In this document: piece after piece, positions 7,779 through 12,295 of the stretch
Layout: each line of letters starts with the position of its first letter
How positions within the stretch are numbered: the stretch's first letter is position 1
DNA from: an uncultured Flavobacteriales bacterium
GTDB lineage: Bacteria; Bacteroidota; Bacteroidia; Flavobacteriales_D; Crocinitomicaceae
NCBI GenBank assembly: GCA_913031405.1
Contig: CAJWCX010000011.1
Span: forward strand, 1-12,295
Length of the DNA stretch: 12,295 bases
Direction: 5' to 3'
The notes under the pieces: model-generated
What the model saw: only the letters and a program-made list of their open reading frames with translations
Told to the model about the DNA's origin: nothing
Databases searched by the model: none
Position numbers and translations under genes: made by a program

Positions 7779-8308
7779 TGAATGTGTTTTTTACAGAATT
7801 CCCACATGACAATCCCGGCGCATACACTCACATTTAAACTGTGTTTTGTTCCAAATTGAGGGATCTCAATGATTCGATCTGCCACATCAATCACCTCCTG
7901 AGCAACACCATTCACCTCGTTGCCAAAAACAATCGCCAAAGGCTTAATTTCAAGCTGACCAACTTCTTGAAGAAGTGTGGTTTCACTGGTTTGTTCAATC
8001 ACACAAATTTCACACCCCTTTTTTTTCAGTTCCCTAACACAATCTAACGTTTGCTTATTGTATTCCCAATCAACTGTATCCGTAGAGCCTAAGGCCGTCT
8101 TGTGAATATCCCGATGAGGAGGCACTGCCGTGATGCCGCAAAGAAAAATTTTTTCTATGTTAAACGCATCACCCGTTCTGAAAAAAGATCCGATATTGTT
8201 AAGGGAACGAATATCATCCAAAACCACAACAATGGGAAACTTCTTTTGCGCTCGAAATTCAGCTTCGGTTTTTCTATTCAGCTCCCAGAGCTTTAGTTTT
8301 TTATTCAT
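7775..8308 (-). CDS. TrmH/SpoU-family RNA 2'-O-methyltransferase
   Basis: This short (177-residue) SPOUT-class enzyme is expected to transfer a methyl group from S-adenosylmethionine to a ribose 2'-OH in tRNA or rRNA, in the cytoplasm, as a dimer with a trefoil-knot fold. All three SpoU motifs are present: SLNNIGSFFRTGDAF (35-49) with the catalytic-type Arg44, IVFGNEVNGV (126-135), and IPQFGTKHSLNVSVCAG (149-165). There is no separate N-terminal RNA-binding domain like that of TrmH or RlmB, so the size is nearer to TrmL. Only a short basic N-terminus (MNKKLKLWELNRKTEAEF) precedes the catalytic domain. The exact RNA target cannot be read from sequence. The ATG at 8306-8308 faces mutS across a 79-base gap. 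The stop overlaps the start of the secreted beta-propeller gene. Confidence 0.92.
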   Translation of the reverse strand: MNKKLKLWELNRKTEAEFRAQKKFPIVVVLDDIRSLNNIGSFFRTGDAFNIEKIFLCGITAVPPHRDIHKTALGSTDTVDWEYNKQTLDCVRELKKKGCEICVIEQTSETTLLQEVGQLEIKPLAIVFGNEVNGVAQEVIDVADRIIEIPQFGTKHSLNVSVCAGIVMWEFCKKHIQ

Positions 8309-8331
8309 TCTTCAAAATATCTATTTCTATG

Positions 8332-8345
8332 CTTTGATTTCAAAG
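8332..8345. repeat. Perfect inverted repeat CTTTGA-TT-TCAAAG
   Basis: Two exact 6-base arms separated by 2 bases lie in the middle of the divergent spacer between the RNA methyltransferase gene and mutS. The left arm contains the putative mutS -33 TTTG. It could be an operator half-site pair or simply two back-to-back -33 boxes; sequence alone does not decide. Confidence 0.4.
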
Positions 8346-8362
8346 GGATGCGATTAACTTTA
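8333..8362 (+). promoter_or_regulatory. Putative mutS promoter
   Basis: TTTG at 8333-8336, an 18-base spacer and TAACTTTA at 8355-8362 match the Bacteroidota -33 TTTG / -7 TAnnTTTG architecture with one mismatch in the final base. Transcription would start about 8368-8370, leaving a leader of roughly 20 bases before the TTG start at 8388. That agrees with TTG rather than the next ATG at 8433 being the start. Confidence 0.5.
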
Positions 8363-8387
8363 TACAAATTTTAGAAAATCATTTCAC

Positions 8388-11018
8388 TTGGCGAAATCCA
8401 CAAAAACTAAAGGAGCATCTGAAACTCCTTTAATGAAGCAATATAATCAAATCAAGGCAAAGCATCCAAAAGCCTTGCTGCTTTTTCGTGTGGGTGATTT
8501 TTACGAAACCTTTGGTCAGGATGCTGTGAAAGCATCTCAAATTCTCGGTATTATTTTAACCAAAAGGAAAAATGGTTCTGCTTCGCACGTAGAGCTAGCT
8601 GGTTTCCCACATCATTCTATTAACACCTACCTTCCAAAGCTTGTTCGCGCCGGTGAGCGCGTGGCAATTTGTGACCAATTGGAAGATCCTAAAATGACCA
8701 AAAAGATCGTTAAAAGAGGGGTTACTGAGCTAGTGACACCAGGAGTTTCTTTTAATGATGAGGTGCTGAACCAAAAAGAAAACAACTTTTTGTGCGCGGT
8801 TCAGATTGGCAAAAAAGAATACGGTATTTCACTTCTTGATGTTTCAACAGGTGAACTTCTTGTGGCACAAGGGGGAACAGAATACCTCAATAAGCTGATC
8901 TCCAACTTTAATCCAAGCGAAATCTTATTTCAGAAAAACAAAAGGAGTGTTTTTGAGGAGAGCTTTGGCTCGGATCACTACACCTACAGACTAGATGATT
9001 GGGTCTTTACCTCTGATTTTGCAGAAGAAATTTTAAACAAGCATTTTGGCACCAAATCTCTAAAAGGATTTGGCGTATCGGGCCTTTCAGAAGCGGTAAT
9101 TGCCGCTGGTGCAATCTTTCATTATCTCGGAGAAAGTGAGCATAAAAAACTCGACCACATTACTGGAATTTCAAGGATCGAAGAAGATAAATACGTGTGG
9201 CTCGATCGATTCACCATCAAAAATTTGGAACTCGTTTCTTCTGTAAACGAACAGGCCAAAACCCTTTCAGATATTCTGGATGAAACACAGACCGCCATGG
9301 GCAGTCGAATGCTTCGCCGTTGGATCATGCTCCCCCTAAAAAATAAGAAACCAATCGAAGCCCGACTGGAAGTGGTTGGTTTTTTAAAGGAAGGCAAAAA
9401 ATTGGGATTCGAACTTTCACAAAGGCTGAAAAATATTGGTGATTTGGAACGATTAATCTCTAAAGTAGCCGTGGGCAGGGTCAACCCGAAGGAGGTTGCA
9501 CATTTAAAAAAGACCTTGCTTGAAATCCCTCCGCTAAAAGCCTTATTAGATCTTAAAAACAAACCGAAAAGCCTTGAGGATATGCTCCAAAAGCTTAATC
9601 CCTGCTCTGGACTGGTTGAGCTCATTAACAAAACTGTATGTGACGAACCCGTCGCACAAATTGGCAAAGGAGAAGTGATAAGAGACGGTTGGAATAGCGA
9701 GCTCGATGAGCTTCGTAAAATTGCTTATCACGGAAAAGATTTCCTGGCTCAGCTTCAAGACAGGGAGTCAGAACGAACAGGAATACCAAGCTTAAAAATT
9801 GCATTTAACAATGTATTTGGTTATTACATCGAGGTCCGCAACACACATAAAGACAAAGTGCCTGAAGAGTGGATCCGAAAACAAACACTCGTCAATGCGG
9901 AACGCTATATCACAGAGGAGTTAAAGGTGTATGAGCAGAAAATATTGGGCGCAGAAGAAAAAATACTATCTCTTGAGCTCCGGTTGTTTCAAGAGCTTGT
10001 TTTGGAAATGGCCAACGACATCAATCCCATTCAAATGAATGCGCAAGTATTGGGTCGATTGGACTGCCTGTTTTCTTTTTCGGTCGTTGCTAATAAGTAT
10101 AATTATTGCCAGCCAGAAATCAATGAGGGGCTATCCTTAAACATTGAAAAAGGAAGGCACCCCGTTATTGAACAAGCACTTCCTGTCGGCGAGAATTACA
10201 TTTCAAACGACATTCATCTCAACGACCAAAACCAACAAATCATGATGATTACTGGTCCAAATATGAGTGGTAAAAGCGCCCTGATCAGACAAACGGCTCT
10301 CATCGTTATTATGGCTCAAATGGGCTGCTTTGTTCCCGCACAAAAAGCACAAATAGGAATCGTTGATAAGGTCTTTACCCGGGTCGGTGCCTCAGACAAT
10401 ATTTCATCTGGAGAATCCACCTTTATGGTTGAAATGAATGAAACTGCGAGCATCCTCAACAACATTTCTCCAAGAAGTTTAATCCTTTTGGACGAAATTG
10501 GTCGAGGCACAAGCACGTATGATGGAATATCCATTGCTTGGGCCATTGCAGAGTACCTTCATGAAAACAGAAAAGCAAAATGCAAGACTCTATTTGCCAC
10601 GCACTACCATGAGCTGAACGAGATGACGCACAAATTTGAGCGCATTAAAAACTTTAATGTTTCGGTAAAAGAGGTGGGGAAAAAAATACTGTTCATTCGT
10701 AAGCTGGTTGAAGGCGGAAGCGAGCATTCATTCGGAATACATGTGGCCAAGATGGCTGGAATGCCGCCACAGGTCATAAAGCGATCTGAACAAATCCTGA
10801 ATGATCTAGAAGCCATGCATTCTGGGGTGGGCGGAAAGAAAAATAAAGACGAAATTAAATCTACCCTGAATGACTCGATGCAGCTGAGCTTTTTTCAGCT
10901 TAACGACCCAGTTTTAGAGCAGATTCATGAAGAGCTTAAGAATGTAGACATCAACGCATTGACTCCCGTAGATGCCTTGTTAAAGCTCAATGAAATTAAA
11001 AAACTAATCGGTAATTAA
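8388..11018 (+). CDS. mutS: DNA mismatch repair ATPase MutS
   Basis: MutS binds mismatched bases and small loops in DNA and, with MutL, starts their repair. The 876-residue product has the full MutS1 domain order. The N-terminal mismatch-reading domain has LLFRVGDFYETFG (31-43), in which F38 and E40 form the wedge Phe-x-Glu motif. Connector and lever/clamp domains fill the middle. The C-terminal ATPase has Walker A GPNMSGKS (623-630), a signature loop with SSGESTFMVEMNE, Walker B LILLDEIGRG (D702, E703) and the FATHYHEL switch with His739. The C-terminal end (LTPVDALLKLNEIKKL) is the usual MutS tail. The start is a TTG, chosen because it gives MAKSTKTKG ahead of the conserved ETPLMKQYN, as in relatives. 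An in-frame TAA at 8355 excludes a longer product, and the first ATG would cut into the conserved N-terminus. A DUF4442 gene follows after 1 base. Confidence 0.97.
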   Translation: MAKSTKTKGASETPLMKQYNQIKAKHPKALLLFRVGDFYETFGQDAVKASQILGIILTKRKNGSASHVELAGFPHHSINTYLPKLVRAGERVAICDQLEDPKMTKKIVKRGVTELVTPGVSFNDEVLNQKENNFLCAVQIGKKEYGISLLDVSTGELLVAQGGTEYLNKLISNFNPSEILFQKNKRSVFEESFGSDHYTYRLDDWVFTSDFAEEILNKHFGTKSLKGFGVSGLSEAVIAAGAIFHYLGESEHKKLDHITGISRIEEDKYVWLDRFTIKNLELVSSVNEQAKTLSDILDETQTAMGSRMLRRWIMLPLKNKKPIEARLEVVGFLKEGKKLGFELSQRLKNIGDLERLISKVAVGRVNPKEVAHLKKTLLEIPPLKALLDLKNKPKSLEDMLQKLNPCSGLVELINKTVCDEPVAQIGKGEVIRDGWNSELDELRKIAYHGKDFLAQLQDRESERTGIPSLKIAFNNVFGYYIEVRNTHKDKVPEEWIRKQTLVNAERYITEELKVYEQKILGAEEKILSLELRLFQELVLEMANDINPIQMNAQVLGRLDCLFSFSVVANKYNYCQPEINEGLSLNIEKGRHPVIEQALPVGENYISNDIHLNDQNQQIMMITGPNMSGKSALIRQTALIVIMAQMGCFVPAQKAQIGIVDKVFTRVGASDNISSGESTFMVEMNETASILNNISPRSLILLDEIGRGTSTYDGISIAWAIAEYLHENRKAKCKTLFATHYHELNEMTHKFERIKNFNVSVKEVGKKILFIRKLVEGGSEHSFGIHVAKMAGMPPQVIKRSEQILNDLEAMHSGVGGKKNKDEIKSTLNDSMQLSFFQLNDPVLEQIHEELKNVDINALTPVDALLKLNEIKKLIGN

Positions 11019-11019
11019 T

Positions 11020-11484
11020 ATGGAAGTTTCTTTAGGAAAAATGCGCTGGTTGCTCTTTTTGTTGGGGTTCGTAAGAATTCCGATGATTGCGTATGTCAGA
11101 CCCAAACTGTTGTCGATTGACGAAAATTCAGTTCGTGTGCGCATTCGACTTCGTCGAAAAACAAAAAACCACCTCAACTCTATGTATTTTGGAGCGCTCG
11201 CTGTTGGGGCGGATATTGCAGGGGGCATTCAGGTGTTCTATTTTTCAAAAGTAATGGGTAAAAAAGTGTCCTTTGCTTTTAAAAGTATGAATGCTCAGTT
11301 TCTCAAAAGAGCCGAGAGCGATGTCGTTTTTGAGAGTCATGAGGGGCATAAAATCAAATCAGCAATGGAGAAAAGTCTCAGTGAAGGCTCTCGGATTAAC
11401 GACAGTATCATGGTGGAAGCAAAAAATAGCTCCGGAGAGCTCGTGGCTAATTTTGAAATGATCATTTCTGTTCGCGTTTCATAG
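11020..11484 (+). CDS. DUF4442 hotdog-fold (thioesterase-like) protein
   Basis: The 154-residue product resembles the DUF4442 family, which has the hotdog fold of PaaI/YiiD-type acyl-CoA thioesterases. Visible features are a hydrophobic N-terminal helix (WLLFLLGFVRIPMIAYVRP), a strand DENSVRVRIRLRRKTKNHLNS, and the central helix MYFGALAVGADIAGG. Next come strands such as VSFAFKSMNAQFLKRAESDVVF, and then a final SMVEAKNSSGELVA-like pair of strands (actual residues DSIMVEAKNSSGELVA). An N-x(5)-FGAL arrangement at the helix start fits the family's substrate pocket. The substrate is unknown, so thioesterase activity is an inference. The ATG sits 1 base after the mutS stop, so it is almost certainly translated from the mutS transcript. 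Whether it is functionally tied to mismatch repair cannot be told from proximity alone. Confidence 0.75.
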   Translation: MEVSLGKMRWLLFLLGFVRIPMIAYVRPKLLSIDENSVRVRIRLRRKTKNHLNSMYFGALAVGADIAGGIQVFYFSKVMGKKVSFAFKSMNAQFLKRAESDVVFESHEGHKIKSAMEKSLSEGSRINDSIMVEAKNSSGELVANFEMIISVRVS

Positions 11485-11501
11485 GGTTTTGTATTGTCCG
11501 T

Positions 11502-11536
11502 TTTGAGTTCAGCTGCCATAAAAATGATTATCTTTA
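11502..11536 (+). promoter_or_regulatory. Possible promoter for the bacilliredoxin gene
   Basis: TTTG at 11502-11505 and TATCTTTA at 11529-11536 resemble the Bacteroidota -33/-7 pair, with one mismatch in the last base of the -7 box. The spacer is 23 bases, at the long end of the accepted range. The -7 box ends 17 bases before the preferred ATG at 11554. This would allow the redox gene pair to be expressed independently of mutS. Read-through from mutS remains possible because no terminator hairpin is visible in 11485-11553. Confidence 0.4.
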
Positions 11537-11553
11537 CCAAAAAAATTAAGACT

Positions 11554-11967
11554 ATGTATCCTCCACAGTTAGTACAGCCAATGAAAGAAGATTTGACTTC
11601 TGTTGGTTTTAAAGAATTACTTTCCTCTGACGAGGTTGATCAAGCCATTCAAAACAACTCAGGAACCATGCTTGTTGTTGTCAATTCTGTTTGTGGTTGT
11701 GCTGCCGGAAACATGAGGCCGGGTGTTAAATTATCCATTCAATCCGAAACAGTTCCGGATAGTCTAACTACTGTTTTTGCGGGTGTAGACTCCGATGCTG
11801 TTGCACAAGCGAGAAAATACTTTTTGCCATACCCTCCTTCCTCTCCATCAATTGCTCTATTTAAAGAAGGTAAACTTGTTCACTTTTTGGAGCGACATCA
11901 CATTGAAGGTGGAAGCGCACAAATGATCGCCGAAAATTTGTCTGCGGCATACAAGCAGTTTTGTTAA
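11554..11967 (+). CDS. BrxA/BrxB-family bacilliredoxin (YphP/YqiW type)
   Basis: The 137-residue cytoplasmic protein matches the bacilliredoxin family (formerly DUF1094), which removes bacillithiol from S-bacillithiolated proteins in Firmicutes. Hallmarks are MYPPQLVQPMKEDLTSVGF at the N-terminus, LVVVNSVCGCAAGNMRPG with the active-site CGC (Cys47-Gly48-Cys49), VFAGVDSDA, the PPSSPSIALF segment with the cis-proline (Pro98), and VHFLERHHIEGG followed by a C-terminal Cys137. Length is close to the roughly 144 residues of the Bacillus proteins. A longer frame opens at 11494, but the added 20 residues (MSVLSSAAIKMIIF...) are not family-like, and a -7-like box lies inside that segment. The ATG at 11554 is therefore preferred. 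Its stop overlaps the presumed TTG start of the next gene. Use of bacillithiol in this organism is an inference; the protein could act on other thiols. Confidence 0.92.
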   Translation: MYPPQLVQPMKEDLTSVGFKELLSSDEVDQAIQNNSGTMLVVVNSVCGCAAGNMRPGVKLSIQSETVPDSLTTVFAGVDSDAVAQARKYFLPYPPSSPSIALFKEGKLVHFLERHHIEGGSAQMIAENLSAAYKQFC

Positions 11968-12295
11968 ACGCCTCTTTCTTTTATTTAAAAACCTGTGATA
12001 CCTGCAGGCGTATTCTTAAGGAATTGAACTTGCCCAACGAGGTTGTTTTGCGCGAAATCAAATCTGCACCCATTACGCCTAAAGAGCTGGAAGACATGAA
12101 AGCTCATTTTTCATCTTACGAACAGCTCTTTAATAAACGTGCCGTGAAGTTTAGATCGATTGACTCCTCTTCTTTTGAGGACAATGATTATAAAAGGTTG
12201 CTATTAAGTGATTATACCTTTTTAAAGCGACCGGTTTTGTTATTATCTGATAAGGCATTCGCAGGGAATTCCAAAGAATCCATTCAACAGATGAA
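11961..12295 (+). CDS. ArsC/Spx-family thioredoxin-fold protein (3' end beyond the window)
   Basis: An open frame runs to the right edge. Its conserved start is FFYLKTCDTCRRILKELN, the ArsC/Spx/YffB-type N-terminus with a CxxC pair (Cys12 and Cys15 counting from the TTG). Further on, ITPKELEDMKAHFSSYEQLF, DYKRLLLSDYTFLKRPVLLL and SDKAFAG follow the ArsC family pattern, including the family Arg-Pro near the active site. No ATG exists near the 5' end. The TTG at 11961 gives a sensible five-residue lead-in and overlaps the last 7 bases of the bacilliredoxin gene, so translational coupling is likely. True arsenate reductases carry a single catalytic Cys in a CxTS/CxNS setting. The CDTC here is closer to Spx-like or uncharacterised 'arsenate reductase family' members, so arsenate reduction should not be assumed. 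About 111 codons are visible, and the C-terminal end is missing. Confidence 0.8.
   Translation, partial: MLNASFFYLKTCDTCRRILKELNLPNEVVLREIKSAPITPKELEDMKAHFSSYEQLFNKRAVKFRSIDSSSFEDNDYKRLLLSDYTFLKRPVLLLSDKAFAGNSKESIQQM

Larger units (their letters stand above)
8309..8387. promoter_or_regulatory. Divergent promoter region between RNA methyltransferase gene and mutS
   Basis: This 79-base AT-rich spacer carries a plausible mutS promoter on the plus strand (listed separately) and a perfect 6-base inverted repeat, CTTTGA-TT-TCAAAG, at 8332-8345. The repeat places a TTTG (-33-like) on both strands almost back to back. On the minus strand the correctly spaced -7 candidate (TAGATATT, 8316-8323) is a poor match, so the leftward promoter remains uncertain. 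Confidence 0.5.

Noticed and set aside
9122..9667. 181-residue minus-strand frame inside mutS
   Set aside because: It is entirely antisense to conserved MutS coding sequence, is Ser-rich, and has no recognisable domain. It is a by-product of codon use.
11494..11553. Longer start for the bacilliredoxin
   Set aside because: The extra 20 residues do not resemble the family, overlap a promoter-like box, and precede a good ATG giving the conserved MYPPQLV start.

Overview
The window looks like chromosomal DNA of a member of the Bacteroidota, most probably a marine-type Flavobacteriia relative. The evidence is a T9SS-type secreted protein, a Bacteroidota-style AsmA protein, a lysyl-tRNA synthetase with a C-terminal extension, TAnnTTTG-like promoter elements, and genes lacking clear Shine-Dalgarno sequences. 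The DNA is AT-rich and compact. I see no tRNA, rRNA, CRISPR array, insertion sequence or phage gene.

Layout. (1) Bases 1-2459, minus strand: a long AsmA-family envelope protein whose 3' end lies beyond the left edge. (2) Bases 2460-2625: a divergent intergenic region with a good -7 element for lysS. (3) Bases 2626-4329, plus strand: lysS. (4) Bases 4346-8308, minus strand: three genes reading leftward. These are a TrmH/SpoU-type RNA methyltransferase, a secreted LVIVD-type beta-propeller ('choice-of-anchor B') protein with a T9SS sorting domain that overlaps the methyltransferase by 4 bases, and, 58 bases further on, a 660-residue carotenoid enzyme. (5) Bases 8388-12295, plus strand: mutS, a DUF4442 hotdog protein 1 base behind it, a BrxA/BrxB-type bacilliredoxin, and an overlapping ArsC/Spx-family gene that runs off the right edge.

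The most notable item is the carotenoid enzyme at 4346-6328. Its N-terminal half is an FAD-type lycopene beta-cyclase (CrtY/CrtL). Its C-terminal half is a polytopic Brp/Blh-type beta-carotene 15,15'-dioxygenase. One polypeptide would therefore carry the last two steps from lycopene to retinal (cyclisation, then central cleavage), which strongly suggests a microbial rhodopsin elsewhere in the genome. No rhodopsin and no other crt gene is present here, so the fusion sits apart from the usual rhodopsin/carotenoid cluster. Both glycine-rich FAD signatures of the cyclase half are altered relative to the usual family patterns.

The right-hand group joins DNA mismatch repair (mutS) to a small thiol-redox pair (bacilliredoxin and ArsC/Spx-like protein), which may point to bacillithiol or protein-disulfide management. 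The rest is ordinary housekeeping content.
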